Assembly: GCF_018310535.1 (NCBI RefSeq)
Contig: NZ_CP074102.1
Coordinates: forward strand, 2,294,001 to 2,358,000
DNA from: Streptomyces mirabilis
Lineage (GTDB): Bacteria > Actinomycetota > Actinomycetes > Streptomycetales > Streptomycetaceae
Reading direction: 5' to 3'
DNA: 64,000 bases
The notes under the pieces were generated by a model. The model worked only from the letters and a program-made list of their open reading frames with translations, was not told the DNA's origin and ran no database searches. A program made the position numbers and the translations under genes. Of the stretch, positions 26,313-38,000 are shown in pieces; within the stretch, counting starts at the first letter, position 1, and every line of letters begins with the position of its first letter.

Positions 26313-26368
26313 GCGGGGGCGAGAACGGTGGCGGTGCGTTGTCGGTGGGGCGTGTCAGGATGGGCGGC

Positions 26369-29335
26369 GTGGCACAGACATTCGGTACGCCGTTCATCGG
26401 CCGGGACGGCGAACTCGCCCGGCTCACCGGCGTGCTGGACCGCGCCCGCGCCGGCACCCCCCGCGCCGTCGTGCTCTCCGGAGACGCCGGCGTCGGCAAG
26501 ACCCGCGTCCTGACGGAGGCAGCCGCACACGCCACGCGCACCGGCATGACGGTACTCACCGGCCACTGCGTGGACCTCGGCGACGTGGGCCTGCCCTATC
26601 TGCCGTTCACGGAGATCCTCGGCGTGCTCGGCGGGGACGAGCGGTTCGCCGCCGCCCTCGCGGCGCACCCGGCGGTCGACCGCCTGCTCGGCGCCGGCAG
26701 CGGGACGGACACGGACACCGGCAGCCGGCTGCGGCTCTTCGAGGGCGTGGCCGGCCTGCTGGCGGACGCCGCCGACATCACCCCCCTCCTCCTGGTCCTC
26801 GAAGACCTCCACTGGGCGGACCAGTCATCGAGGGACCTCCTGCGCTTCCTCCTCAGCCGGGGCGTCCTGCAGAATCCGACCCCCGGCTCCCCCACCCACC
26901 GCCTCGCCCTCTTCGCCTCGTACCGCGCGGACGACCTGCACCGCCGCCACCCCCTGCGCCCCCTGCTCGCCGAGCTGGCCCGCCTGCCCTCCGTGGACCG
27001 ACTCGAACTGCGCCCGATGGCCGACGCCGAAGTGGCCCGCCTGGTGCGCGCCCTGCGGACGGACGCCCTCTCCGACACCACCGTCCGCCGCATCGTCGAC
27101 CGCGCCGAGGGCAACGCCTTCTACGCGGAGGAGCTGCTCGCCGCGCTGCCGGGCGACCTCGACCCGGCGGCGCCCGCCATGCCGAGCGGCCTCGCCGACC
27201 TCCTCCTCATCCGGATCGAGCAACTCTCCGACACCGCCCAGCAGGTGCTGCGCACGGCCGCGGTCGCCGGGCGGCGCGTCGAGCACGACCTGCTGCGTGA
27301 CGCCGTACAACTGCCCGAGGACGAGCTGGAGTCGGCGCTGCGGGAGGCCGTAGGACGGCAGCTGCTGGTCCCCGGCGACGACGCCACGTACTCCTTCCGG
27401 CACGCCCTCGCCCGCGAGGCCGTCTACGCCGATCTGCTGCCCGGCGAGCGGGTCCGGCTGCACGGCGCGTTCGCCAAACTCCTCGCCGGGCGCGGTCACA
27501 CGGCACAGAGCGCGGCCGAGCGCGCCCACCACTCGCGGGAGAGCCATGATCTCGCGGACGCGCTGACCGCCTCGCTGGAAGCCGCCGACCACGCCCAGCG
27601 GGTCGGCGCGCCCGCCGAGGAGCTGCGCCACGTGGAGGCCGCGCTCGAACTGTGGCCCGCGGTGGACCCCGGCGCCCGCCCCCGGGACGGCGACCCGGTC
27701 ACGCTCACCCTGCGCGCCTCCGCTGCCGCCGCGCACGCCGGGGAGACCCACCGGGCGGTCTCCCTCACCCGCGCCGCACTCGCCAGAGCGGGGTCGGACG
27801 CGGACTCGGAGCTCGCCGCCCGCGTCCGCTACACCCTCGCGGGCAATCTGATGCGCGTCGACAGTCTGCAGGCCGCCTTCACCTACAGCAGCGAGGCACT
27901 GGCCATGATCCCGGCCGAGCCCCCGTCGCACACCTGGGTGTGGGCGGCGGCCACCCATGTCATGGCCGCGCGGTACATGGGCCACGACGAGGACGCCGAG
28001 CGCGTCGCCCGGCAGGCGCTGCGCACCGCCGAGGAGCTCCGACTCGCCGACGCCCAGGCCGACTTGATCATCTCCCTGGTGGGTCTTGAAGACCACAACC
28101 GGCGTACGGCCGAGGGCCGGGAGCGGCTTCGGCAGGCCCGTGACCTGGCCCGGCGCGCCGGCAATGTCTCCGTCGAGATGCGCGCCCTCTTCAACCTCGC
28201 CATCGGGGCCTACGAGTCCGGGGCCCTGGACGAGTGCCTGGCCTGGCTCGCCGAAGGACTCGAGCGGGCGAACCGCTCCGGGCTCCTCTCCTCCCCGTAC
28301 GCGCTGGAGCTGCGTTACCTCCAGTCCCTGATCCTCTACACCCTGGGCCGCTGGGACGAGTGCGCGCGGGCGGCCGCCGTCGACGCCGAACGGCTGCCAC
28401 CGGCGGGCCGCTTCGCCGTCGGGCCCGCGTTGTACGTCGCCCTGGCGCGCGGCCAGGAGGGGCCCGCCGAGCGGGCCCGCGCGCTGCTCGACGGACCGTT
28501 CGACTGGATGGCCACGCTCGTCGCGGGCATCGTGCTGACCGACGCCGCCGCCCTGCACGGCGACCCCGAGGGCGCCGTCGCCTCCGTGCGTTCGACGCTC
28601 GGGGCACTCAGCGACGGCTCCGGCAGCGAGCGGCCCGACATCGGTGTGCGACTCGCGGCGCTGGCTCTGGCGGCGGTCGCGGACGCCGCCGTCGAACTGC
28701 GTCCGACCGGCGACGAAGCGGGCGCCCGACGCTGGACGGAGATCGCGACCGAGCTGGTGGAGGTGGCCCGGAGTACGGCCGCCAAAGGGGAGGACGGGTC
28801 GCGCCAGGGACCGGAGGGGCTTGCCTGGCTCGCCCGCGCCGAGGCGGAGTGGCTGCGCGCACACTCGGGTCCCGATGTGGCCGCCTGGGAGAAGGCGGTC
28901 GCCGCGTTCGACTACGGCGATCCCTATGAACTGGCCCGCTGCGAAAGGCGGCTGGCCGAGGCGCTGCTCGTGGCGGACCGTCGGGAGGAGGCAGCCGAGC
29001 GGGCCCGCGCGGCGCGCGACACCGCCGTCCGGCTCGGCGCCGTACCGCTGCGCGAGGAGCTGGACACCCTGATCCGGCGCGGTCGTCTCGCCGACTCACC
29101 GTCCGCCGCGGACCGTGTCCCGGCACTGACCGCCCGCGAGAGCGACGTCCTGAGGCTGCTGGCGCGTGGCCGCACCAACCGTCAGATCGGCGAGGAGCTG
29201 TTCATCACGGGGAAGACGGCGAGCGTGCACGTCTCCAACATCCTCGCCAAGCTGGGCGCCGCGGGCCGCACCGAGGCCGTGGCCATCGCCTACCGGGAGG
29301 GGCTGGTCGAGCCACCCCGGAACCCTCGCGCATGA
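26369..29335 (+). CDS. Large LuxR-family ATPase regulator (LAL)
   Basis: A 988-residue regulator. The N-terminal AAA domain has Walker A GDAGVGKT (residues 38-45) and Walker B LLLVLEDLHWADQSS. A long helical, TPR-like middle region follows. The C terminus has the LuxR HTH (LTARESDVLRLLARGRTNRQIGEELFITGKTASVHVSNILAKLGAAGRTEAVA). Such LAL proteins are often activators of secondary metabolism or sugar uptake. GTG at 26369 has AGGA eight bases upstream; an ATG nine bases earlier is the alternative. It is convergent with serA and paired in type with the LAL gene at 42 kb. Target genes are not evident from context. Confidence 0.88.
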   Translation: MAQTFGTPFIGRDGELARLTGVLDRARAGTPRAVVLSGDAGVGKTRVLTEAAAHATRTGMTVLTGHCVDLGDVGLPYLPFTEILGVLGGDERFAAALAAHPAVDRLLGAGSGTDTDTGSRLRLFEGVAGLLADAADITPLLLVLEDLHWADQSSRDLLRFLLSRGVLQNPTPGSPTHRLALFASYRADDLHRRHPLRPLLAELARLPSVDRLELRPMADAEVARLVRALRTDALSDTTVRRIVDRAEGNAFYAEELLAALPGDLDPAAPAMPSGLADLLLIRIEQLSDTAQQVLRTAAVAGRRVEHDLLRDAVQLPEDELESALREAVGRQLLVPGDDATYSFRHALAREAVYADLLPGERVRLHGAFAKLLAGRGHTAQSAAERAHHSRESHDLADALTASLEAADHAQRVGAPAEELRHVEAALELWPAVDPGARPRDGDPVTLTLRASAAAAHAGETHRAVSLTRAALARAGSDADSELAARVRYTLAGNLMRVDSLQAAFTYSSEALAMIPAEPPSHTWVWAAATHVMAARYMGHDEDAERVARQALRTAEELRLADAQADLIISLVGLEDHNRRTAEGRERLRQARDLARRAGNVSVEMRALFNLAIGAYESGALDECLAWLAEGLERANRSGLLSSPYALELRYLQSLILYTLGRWDECARAAAVDAERLPPAGRFAVGPALYVALARGQEGPAERARALLDGPFDWMATLVAGIVLTDAAALHGDPEGAVASVRSTLGALSDGSGSERPDIGVRLAALALAAVADAAVELRPTGDEAGARRWTEIATELVEVARSTAAKGEDGSRQGPEGLAWLARAEAEWLRAHSGPDVAAWEKAVAAFDYGDPYELARCERRLAEALLVADRREEAAERARAARDTAVRLGAVPLREELDTLIRRGRLADSPSAADRVPALTARESDVLRLLARGRTNRQIGEELFITGKTASVHVSNILAKLGAAGRTEAVAIAYREGLVEPPRNPRA

Positions 29336-29354
29336 CCGACCCCCGCGCATGACC

Positions 29355-29385
29355 GGGGCCCGGTCACCCCAGGTGACCGGGCCCC
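29355..29385. terminator. Bidirectional terminator between LAL gene and serA
   Basis: A 14-base perfect stem (GGGGCCCGGTCACC / GGTGACCGGGCCCC) with a CCA loop, between two convergent genes 69 bases apart. Confidence 0.85.
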
Positions 29386-29404
29386 AGCCCGCGTACTGCG
29401 AATG

Positions 29405-30994
29405 TCAGACGAGGTTCACCGAGCGCGCCGAGGTGGCGCCGATCTCCTCGGCCACCTCGCCCAGCACGTTCTGCGGGACCGTGTCGTCGACGGTGAGGAC
29501 CGCGAGGGCCTCGCCGCCCGCGGCGGCACGCGCGACCTGCATGCCCGCGATGTTGATGCCCGCCTCGCCGAAGATACGGCCGACGGTGCCGACGACGCCG
29601 GGACGGTCCTCGTAGCTCAACACGACCATGTGGTCGGCGAGCGCGAGGTCCACGTCGTACTCGCCGACGGCGACGATCTTCTGCAGGTGCTTGGGGCCGG
29701 CCAGCGTGCCGGAGACCGAGACCTCCTGGCCGTCGCCGAGCGTGCCGCGCACCGTGACCACGTTGCGGTGGTCGGGGGACTCCGAGCTCGTGGTCAGACG
29801 GACCTCGACGCCGCGCTCCTGCGCGAACAGCGGGGCGTTGACGTACGACACCGTCTCGTCGACGACGTCCTCGAACACGCCCTTGAGCGCGGAGAGTTCG
29901 AGCACCTTGACGTCGTGCTGGGTGATCTCGCCGTACACCTCGACGTCGAGGCGGACCGCGACCTCGCCCGCGAGGGCGGTGAAGATGCGGCCGAGCTTCT
30001 CGGCGAGCGGCAGACCGGGCTTGACGTCCTCGGCGATGACACCACCCTGCACGTTCACCGCGTCCGGGACGAGCTCACCGGCGAGGGCGAGGCGCACCGA
30101 GCGGGCGACGGAGACACCGGCCTTCTCCTGCGCCTCGTCCGTGGAGGCGCCGAGGTGCGGGGTGCAGACGACCTGGTCGAGCTCGAAGAGCGGGGAGTCC
30201 GTGCAGGGCTCCTTCGCGTACACGTCGAGGCCGGCGCCGGCGACGCGGCCCTCCTTGAGCGCCGAGAACAGCGCCTCCTCGTCGACGATCCCGCCGCGCG
30301 CGGCGTTGACGATCCGCACCGACGGCTTGACCTTGTGCAGCGCCTCGTCGCCGATGAGACCGACCGTCTCGGGGGTCTTGGGCAGGTGCACGGTGATGAA
30401 GTCCGAGACCTCGAGCAGCTCGTCGAGGGAGAGGACCTTGACGCCCATCTGCGCGGCACGGGCAGGCTGGACGTAGGGGTCGTAGGCGACGACCTTCATG
30501 CCGAACGCGGACATGCGCTGGGCGACCAGCGCGCCGATGCGGCCGAGGCCGACGACACCGAGGGTCTTCTCGGCGAGCTCGACGCCGGTGTACTTCGAGC
30601 GCTTCCACTCGCCGTTCTTCAGCGCGGAGTTGGCCTGCGGGATGTGACGCGCGGTGGCGAGCAGGAGGCCGCAGGCCAGCTCGGCCGCGGTCACGATGTT
30701 CGAGGTGGGGGCGTTGACGACCATCACGCCGGCCTTGGTGGCGGCGGAGACGTCGACGTTGTCCAGGCCGACGCCGGCTCGTGCGACGACCTTGAGCTTC
30801 TTCGCGGCGGCAACGGCCTCCGCGTCGACTTTGGTGGCCGAACGGATCAGGATCGCGTCGACGTCGGCGATCGCGGGCAGCAGCTCGGCGCGGTCCGCGC
30901 CGTTCGCGTGCCGGATCTCGAAGTCCGGGCCCAGGGCGTCGACGGTCGCGGGCGACAGCTCTTCAGCGATGAGTACGACAGGTTTCGAGCTCAC
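29405..30994 (-). CDS. serA: D-3-phosphoglycerate dehydrogenase
   Basis: A 529-residue enzyme converting 3-phosphoglycerate to 3-phosphohydroxypyruvate, the first step of serine synthesis. It has the long actinobacterial domain order: nucleotide and substrate domains (1 to about 315, with VGLGRIGALVAQRM), an ASB domain (about 320-450) and a C-terminal ACT domain (about 455-529, DRPGVVGTVGRIFGEAGINIAGMQV) that usually senses serine. Catalytic Arg, Glu and His lie in NAARGGIVDEEAL and CTPHLGAST. GTG at 30994 (VSSKPVVLIAEEL) is chosen over a GTG at 31006 because AGGA lies at the right distance. Downstream of ilvC in the same direction but separated by a terminator. Confidence 0.95.
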   Translation of the reverse strand: MSSKPVVLIAEELSPATVDALGPDFEIRHANGADRAELLPAIADVDAILIRSATKVDAEAVAAAKKLKVVARAGVGLDNVDVSAATKAGVMVVNAPTSNIVTAAELACGLLLATARHIPQANSALKNGEWKRSKYTGVELAEKTLGVVGLGRIGALVAQRMSAFGMKVVAYDPYVQPARAAQMGVKVLSLDELLEVSDFITVHLPKTPETVGLIGDEALHKVKPSVRIVNAARGGIVDEEALFSALKEGRVAGAGLDVYAKEPCTDSPLFELDQVVCTPHLGASTDEAQEKAGVSVARSVRLALAGELVPDAVNVQGGVIAEDVKPGLPLAEKLGRIFTALAGEVAVRLDVEVYGEITQHDVKVLELSALKGVFEDVVDETVSYVNAPLFAQERGVEVRLTTSSESPDHRNVVTVRGTLGDGQEVSVSGTLAGPKHLQKIVAVGEYDVDLALADHMVVLSYEDRPGVVGTVGRIFGEAGINIAGMQVARAAAGGEALAVLTVDDTVPQNVLGEVAEEIGATSARSVNLV

Positions 30995-31216
30995 GTGAGT
31001 CCTCACAAGTCCAATGCGGACGGCCGTCCCGACGGCCGCATGCGGTGGAGGGTTGCTAGCCGCGTGGAAGACGCACGACGCTGTGGGCCTGACGCGTATG
31101 TTGTGCAGCAGTGTAGTGCCGCTACGGGGGCCTTCTTGCGCCTCCGTGGAAGGATCACCCGTCCGTGGCTGGACGGGGTGGACAACGTCGCGCTCACGGG
31201 CGTTACCCAGGGTTGA

Positions 31217-31252
31217 CCGAAGGGGCCGGAGCGGATGCTCCGGCCCCTTCGG
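31217..31252 (-). terminator. Terminator of the ilvBNC operon
   Basis: A perfect 16-base stem (CCGAAGGGGCCGGAGC and its complement) with a GGAT tetraloop, ten bases after the ilvC stop. Confidence 0.85.
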
Positions 31253-31261
31253 CCGTACGGC

Positions 31262-32365
<1,104 letters not shown>

Positions 32366-32375
32366 CTACCAAGGA

Positions 32376-32906
32376 TCAGGCTGATCGGTCGAGCGCGCGC
32401 AGCGAGCGGTCCGTGATCGAACGCGCCCCGCGTCCGATCGCGATCGTGCCGGACTGGACGAGCTCCTTGATGCCGAACGGCTCCAGCATCTTGAGCATGG
32501 CCTCCAGCTTGTCGCTGCCGCCGGTGGCCTCGATGGTGACGGCCTCCGGAGAGACGTCCACGGTCTTGGCGCGGAACAGCTGGACGATCTCGACGATCTG
32601 GGAGCGCGTCTCGTTGTCGGCGCGCACCTTCACCAGAACGAGTTCGCGCTGCACCGCCGAGCCGGGTTCCAGTTCGACGATCTTCAGCACGTTGACGAGC
32701 TTGTTGAGCTGCTTGGTGACCTGTTCGAGCGGCAGCGCCTCGATCACGTTCACCACGATGGTGATGCGCGAGATGTCGGGGTGCTCGGTGACGCCGACGG
32801 CGAGCGAGTCGATGTTGAAGCCGCGGCGGGAGAACAGGGCGGTGATCCGGGCGAGGACACCCGGCTTGTTCTCGACGAGGACGGAGAGGGTGTGCTTGGT
32901 GCTCAT
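32376..32906 (-). CDS. ilvN: Acetolactate synthase small (regulatory) subunit
   Basis: A 176-residue subunit that activates IlvB and gives it feedback inhibition by valine. The N-terminal ACT domain is clear (TLSVLVENKPGVLARITALFSRRGFNIDSLAVG). A C-terminal domain follows, of the two-domain long form. ATG at 32906, 27 bases after ilvB with no good ribosome site, so translation is probably coupled to ilvB. Confidence 0.95.
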   Translation of the reverse strand: MSTKHTLSVLVENKPGVLARITALFSRRGFNIDSLAVGVTEHPDISRITIVVNVIEALPLEQVTKQLNKLVNVLKIVELEPGSAVQRELVLVKVRADNETRSQIVEIVQLFRAKTVDVSPEAVTIEATGGSDKLEAMLKMLEPFGIKELVQSGTIAIGRGARSITDRSLRALDRSA

Positions 32907-32933
32907 GGTGGTGGACTCGGCTCTCTCTCGGTC

Positions 32934-34784
32934 TCAGTCGTCTTCGTTGTCGCCGAAGTCGGGGCGGACGTCCCGGGCGGCCATGATCTCGTCGTTCGAG
33001 GTGCCGGCGGCGACCATCGGCCACACCATGGCGTCCTCGTGCACGATGAAGTCGACCACGACGGGGCGGTCGTTGATCGAGTTCGCCTCCGCGATGACCT
33101 TGTCGAGGTCCTCGGGGGACTCGCAGCGGATCGCGTAGCAGCCCATGGCCTCCGACAGCTTGACGAAGTCGGGGACGCGGGTGCCGGCGCTCGGCTGCTT
33201 GCCGTCCGCGTCCGGGCCGGAGTGCAGCACGGTGTTGGAGTAGCGCTGGTTGTAGAAGAGGGTCTGCCACTGGCGGACCATCCCGAGGGCGCCGTTGTTG
33301 ATGATGGCGACCTTGATCGGGATGTTGTTCAGGGCGCAGGTGGTGAGCTCCTGATTGGTCATCTGGAAGCAGCCGTCACCGTCGATCGCCCAGACCGTCC
33401 TGCCCGGCTGACCGGCCTTGGCGCCCATCGCCGCCGGAACCGCGTAGCCCATCGTTCCGGCGCCGCCGGAGTTCAGCCAGGTCGCGGGCTGCTCGTACTG
33501 GACGTAGTGCGCGGCCCACATCTGGTGCTGGCCGACGCCCGCCGCGAAGATGGTGCCCTCGGGGGCGAGCTGTCCGATGCGCTCGATGACCTGCTGCGGC
33601 GACAGGGAGCCGTTGTCCGGCTGCTCGTAGCCCAGCGGGTACGTCTCGCGCCAGCGGTTGAGGTCCTTCCACCAGGCGGTGTAGTCGCCTGCGTGGCCCT
33701 CGCTGTGCTCCTTCTGCACGGCCTGGACCAGGTCGGCGATGACCTCGCGGGCGTCACCGACGATCGGCACGTCCGCGGCGCGGTTCTTGCCGATCTCGGC
33801 CGGGTCGATGTCGGCGTGGACGATCTTGGCGTACGGGGCGAAGCTGTCCAGCTTGCCGGTGACGCGGTCGTCGAAGCGGGCTCCGAGGGCGACGATCAGG
33901 TCGGCCTTCTGCAGCGCGGTGACGGCGGTGACCGCACCGTGCATGCCCGGCATTCCCACGTGCAGCGGGTGGCTGTCGGGGAATGCGCCGAGCGCCATCA
34001 GGGTGGTGGTGACGGGCGCTCCGGTGAGTTCTGCGAGGACCTTCAGCTCGGCGGTGGCCTTGGCCTTGAGGACGCCGCCGCCGACGTAGAGGACGGGCCG
34101 CTTGGCCTGGGTGATCAGCTTGGCGGCCTCGCGGATCTGCTTGGCGTGCGGCTTGGTCACCGGGCGGTAGCCGGGCAGGTCCTGGGTGGGCGGCCACTGG
34201 AAGGTGGTCTGCGCCTGGAGTGCGTCCTTGGCGATGTCGACGAGGACGGGGCCCGGGCGGCCGGTGGAGGCGATGTGGAAGGCCTCCGCGATCGTCCTCG
34301 GGATGTCCTCGGCCTTGGTCACCAGGAAGTTGTGCTTGGTGATCGGCATGGTGATGCCGACGATGTCCGCCTCCTGGAAGGCGTCCGTGCCGATCGCCTT
34401 GGACGCGACCTGCCCGGTGATCGCCACGAGCGGCACCGAGTCCATGTGCGCGTCCGCGATCGGCGTCACCAGGTTGGTGGCACCCGGGCCGCTGGTCGCC
34501 ATGCAGACGCCGACCTTGCCGGTGGCCTGCGCGTAACCGGTGGCCGCGTGTCCCGCGCCCTGCTCGTGCCGCACGAGCACGTGCCGCACACGCTTGGAGT
34601 CCATCAGCGGGTCGTACGCCGGAAGGATCGCGCCGCCGGGAATGCCGAATACCGTCTCGGCCCCGACCTCCTCAAGCGAGCGGATGAGGGACTGCGCTCC
34701 CGTGACGTGCTCGGGGGCGGACTGCTGTCCTCCGGAACGGGGCCGCGGCTGCGGGTGATGGGCCCCGGTGGCCTGCTCGGTCAT
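32934..34784 (-). CDS. ilvB: Acetolactate synthase large subunit
   Basis: A 616-residue thiamine-diphosphate enzyme that joins pyruvate with pyruvate or 2-oxobutyrate. The TPP glutamate is in [23 protein letters not shown]. The GDG-x-NN cofactor motif runs from IDGDGCFQM to [10 protein letters not shown]. Start ATG at 34784 (MTEQATG) or six bases earlier at 34790 (MPMTEQ); the GAGAAGAG site suits either. First gene of the ilvBNC operon, preceded by a leader peptide and attenuator that make expression depend on charged Ile, Leu and Val tRNAs. Confidence 0.96.
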   Translation of the reverse strand: MTEQATGAHHPQPRPRSGGQQSAPEHVTGAQSLIRSLEEVGAETVFGIPGGAILPAYDPLMDSKRVRHVLVRHEQGAGHAATGYAQATGKVGVCMATSGPGATNLVTPIADAHMDSVPLVAITGQVASKAIGTDAFQEADIVGITMPITKHNFLVTKAEDIPRTIAEAFHIASTGRPGPVLVDIAKDALQAQTTFQWPPTQDLPGYRPVTKPHAKQIREAAKLITQAKRPVLYVGGGVLKAKATAELKVLAELTGAPVTTTLMALGAFPDSHPLHVGMPGMHGAVTAVTALQKADLIVALGARFDDRVTGKLDSFAPYAKIVHADIDPAEIGKNRAADVPIVGDAREVIADLVQAVQKEHSEGHAGDYTAWWKDLNRWRETYPLGYEQPDNGSLSPQQVIERIGQLAPEGTIFAAGVGQHQMWAAHYVQYEQPATWLNSGGAGTMGYAVPAAMGAKAGQPGRTVWAIDGDGCFQMTNQELTTCALNNIPIKVAIINNGALGMVRQWQTLFYNQRYSNTVLHSGPDADGKQPSAGTRVPDFVKLSEAMGCYAIRCESPEDLDKVIAEANSINDRPVVVDFIVHEDAMVWPMVAAGTSNDEIMAARDVRPDFGDNEDD

Positions 34785-34850
34785 CGGCATTCTCTTCTCG
34801 ATGCTGAGGGTTTTTGCGAGTTTTGTGCGGTGTACGACTGGTGCCTGTGC

Positions 34851-34887
34851 AACAAAAAACCCCTCGTGCCGTGAGGCAAGCGAGGGG
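34851..34887 (-). terminator. ilvB attenuator terminator
   Basis: On the minus strand CCCCTCG (complement of 34881-34887) pairs with CGAGGGG (complement of 34860-34866), with an inner TGCC/GGCA stem, and is followed by TTTTTTGTT. It is a rare U-tailed terminator for this GC-rich genome, placed 54 bases after the leader peptide stop and about 67 bases before ilvB. Confidence 0.85.
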
Positions 34888-34941
34888 AGCGCGCCGGGTG
34901 CGGTCGCTGGGCGTTCCGGGTCCGTCCGGTGGTCACCAGCT

Positions 34942-34983
34942 TCAGCCGACGCGCTTTCCAAGTACGAGAATTCGGGTGCGCAT
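34942..34983 (-). CDS. ilvL: ilvBNC leader peptide
   Basis: A 13-codon ORF encoding [13 protein letters not shown]. Ile, Leu, Val and Leu are consecutive, and another Val comes later. A GGGAGG ribosome site lies ten bases upstream of the ATG at 34983. With the downstream U-tailed terminator it forms a classical ribosome-mediated attenuator. When branched-chain aminoacyl-tRNAs are scarce the ribosome would stall on ILVL and the terminator would not form. The peptide itself likely has no other function. Confidence 0.85.
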   Translation of the reverse strand: MRTRILVLGKRVG

Positions 34984-35016
34984 GGCATTGACCCTCCCCC
35001 CGGCACGCACCGACTG

Positions 35017-38000
35017 TCAAGTGGGTGGGACGGGAGTCTCATTATGTGAGCGGAGGGCCGTACCGCCCCCGAGAACTGCGGGCACACCACTCGTATACAC
35101 CCCCGCGCCGCCGCCCGCGAACGCAGGCTCGGCCGGGCCGTGCGGCACCGGGTAGTGGCCGCAGGACAGCGCTCTGCGCAGCCGGTACTCGTCGAGCGGC
35201 CCGGAGAAGGCCATGCCCTGTCCGTGCGTGCAGCCCATCGCGCGCAGGGCGACGACCTGCTCGGGCAGGTCCACACCGTCGGCCACGGACTGCAGCCCGA
35301 GGTCGGTGGCGATCCGCAACAGCCCGCTGGTGATCTTGTGCAGCCGGGCGGACTCGACGACACCCTCGACGAGGCCCCGGTCGAGCTTCAGTACGTCGAC
35401 GGGCAGCCTTCTGAGCGTCGTGATGGCCGCGTAGCCACTGCCGAATCCGTCCAGGGCGATCCGGACGCCGAGCCGCCGCAGCGCGTTCAGCCGCCGCTCC
35501 AGCTCGTCCAGGGAGACCCGGGGGTCGGTGTCGGCCAGCTCGACGATCAGGGAGCCGGAGGCGAGCCCGTGCCGGGTCAGCAGGGCCTCCACGGAACCGA
35601 GAGGCATCGAGCGGTCCAGCAGACGCCGGGCGCTCATCCGCACGGCGACGGGCACCGCGACACCCGCGGCGGTCCGCTCGGCGGCCTGCTCGACCGCCTC
35701 CTCGAGCATCCATCGCCCCAGCTCGGCGGTCTTGTCGCTGTCCTCGGCGACGCGCAGGAACTCCGCCGGAGTGAAGAGCACACCTTGGGAGGAACGCCAG
35801 CGGGCCTGGGCGGTGACCGTCACGATCCGGCCGTTCCCGAGACAGACCACGGGCTGGTGGAGCAGCGCGAACTCGCCGTCCTGGAGCGCGGAGCGCAGCC
35901 GGGTGGCCAGCTCCGCCTTCCGTACGACGTCCTGCTGCATCTGGGGCGCGTACAGCTCGACGCGGCCCTTTCCGGCCGCCTTGGCCCGGTACATCGCGAG
36001 GTCGGCGTTGCGCAGCAACTCGCCCGCTCCCAGTCCCGGCTCTGCGAAGCCGACGCCGATGGACGCGGCGACGCGGACATCGTTGCCGCCGATGGCGTAC
36101 GGCTGGGAGAGCTTGATCCGCAGCCGGTCGGCGAGCTCCAGGATCTGCTGTTCGCGCGCGCCCCGGTCGCGGCTGCCGTCGCCGACGATGAGCGCCGCGA
36201 ACTCGTCGCCGCCGAGGCGGGCGGCGGTGTCGCCCTGCCGCACCGAGTCCTGGAGCCTGCGGGCGGCCTGGACGAGGAGCTCGTCGCCGGCCTGGTGCCC
36301 GATCGTGTCGTTGACGGCCTTGAAGCCGTCGAGGTCGATGAAGAGGACGGCCGTGCCGCGCAGCGCGGCGCCGCGGTCGGTGGAACGGCGGCCGGACAGG
36401 GCCTGCTGGACGCGCCGGGTGAACAGCGCGCGGTTGGGCAGGTCGGTGAGCGGATCGTGTTCGGCGTTGTGCTGGAGCTGCGCCTGGAGCCGGACCCGCT
36501 CGGTCACGTCACGGCTGTTGAAGATGAGGCCGCCGTGGTGTCGGTTGACGGTGGACTCCACATTGAGCCAGCCGCCGTCGCCGGACTTGAAGCGGCACTC
36601 GATGCGGGTGGTGGGCTCCTCCAGGTGACTGGCGGCCAGGAAGCGGCGCACCTCGTGCACCACACAGCCGAGGTCCTCGGGGTGGATGAGGGAGGCGAGC
36701 TCGGAGCCGACGAGCTCCTCCGCGTTGCGGCCGTAGACCCCGGCGGCGGCCGGGCTGACGTACCGCAGGATGCCGTTCGGTGCGGCGATCATGATGACGT
36801 CGCTGGAGCCCTGCACCAGGGAGCGGAAGTGGTTCTCCTGCTGGGCCAGCTCCTGGGTGAGGGTGATGTTGTCGAGCAGCATGATGCCCTGGCGCACCAC
36901 GAGGGCGAGTACGACGAGCCCGGCGGTGATGAGCACGACGCGGTCGACGCTGCGGCCGTTCAGGACGTTGTAGAGAATGCCCAGCGTGCACACGGCGGCG
37001 GCCAGGTAAGGCGTGAGCGCGGCCAGTGATCCGGCGATCGGACGGGTGGTCGGATACCGGTTGTGGCCTGCGTCCTGAGGCCCCTGAGGCCCCTGAGATC
37101 CCTCAGGCCCCTGAGATCCCTGAGGCTCTTGAGATCCCTGAGTTCCCTGGGTGATCCCGGGCCCGCCCTGGCGGGACCCGGGGATGTGCTCGTGCACCAC
37201 GCGTGCGTGCCCGTCCCTACGGGGCTCGTCCGTGCCATGGCTGTCGGCGGTCGACTGCCCGAGCCGGGGACCGACCCACGGGGCGTACGCGAGGAGCAGT
37301 GACCCGGCGAACCAGCCCGCGTCGAGGAGCTGCCCGGAGTGGTAGCTGTTGTGCAGGAGGGGCGAGGTGAACAGGGCGTCGCACATCACGGTCAGGGCGA
37401 GCGCGCCGATCGCGGTGTTCACCGCCGAGCGGTTCACCGACGAGCGCCTGAAGTGCAGCGCGAGCACCATGCTGACCAGGGCGATGTCCAGCAGCGGGTA
37501 CGCCAGCGAGAGCGCGGTGTGCGCGACGCTCGGGCCGTCGAACTTCGCCGCCTGGGCGAGCGCGAGGCTCCAGGACAGCGTGAGCAGGGAACCGCCGATC
37601 AGCCAGGAGTCGAGCGCCAGGCAGACCCAACCCGCCTTGGTCACAGGCCTCTTGGCTAGCACGAGCAGTCCTACGATGGCGGGCGGAGCGAAACAGAGGA
37701 AGAAGAGATCGGCGTAGCTTGGACTCGGGACCTGGCGGTCGAGGACGACCTCGTACCACCCCCAGACTCCGTTGCCCAGCGCGGCCATGGTGGAGGAGAG
37801 CGCGAACAGCAGCCATGCGGGTCGAAAGCGGCTGCGGCGGCTGCGGGCATAGAGGAAGCAGGAGACCGCGGCGGTGCCCGCGGCGGCGCTCAGCCCGAAG
37901 TCGCCCATGAACAGCGCGAGGGTCACGGAGCCCCAGCCGAGCGCGGAACCGAAGGCGTATCCCGCGCACACCAGGGCCAGCACGAGTTGCGAAATCAGGC

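Larger units (their letters stand above)
26031..26368. other. Intergenic stretch made of Streptomyces-type repeat copies
   Basis: No gene is supported here. The 338 bases hold two copies of the GCGCAGTTCCCCGCGCCCCT element and one copy of a second element that ends in a GGGGGC-GGA-GCCCCC hairpin. They may also terminate the MFS transcript. A long open frame on the plus strand crosses it only because stops are rare at this GC content. Confidence 0.6.

Noticed and set aside
24533..29335. A 1600-codon open frame that runs through the MFS gene in another frame and into the LAL gene
   Set aside because: The part over the MFS gene is a GC-driven shadow. Only the portion from about 26369 has LAL homology and a ribosome site.
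37073..37152. CRISPR-like array
   Set aside because: Units are 9 bases with no spacers and are in frame inside a coding region; it is a coding tandem repeat.
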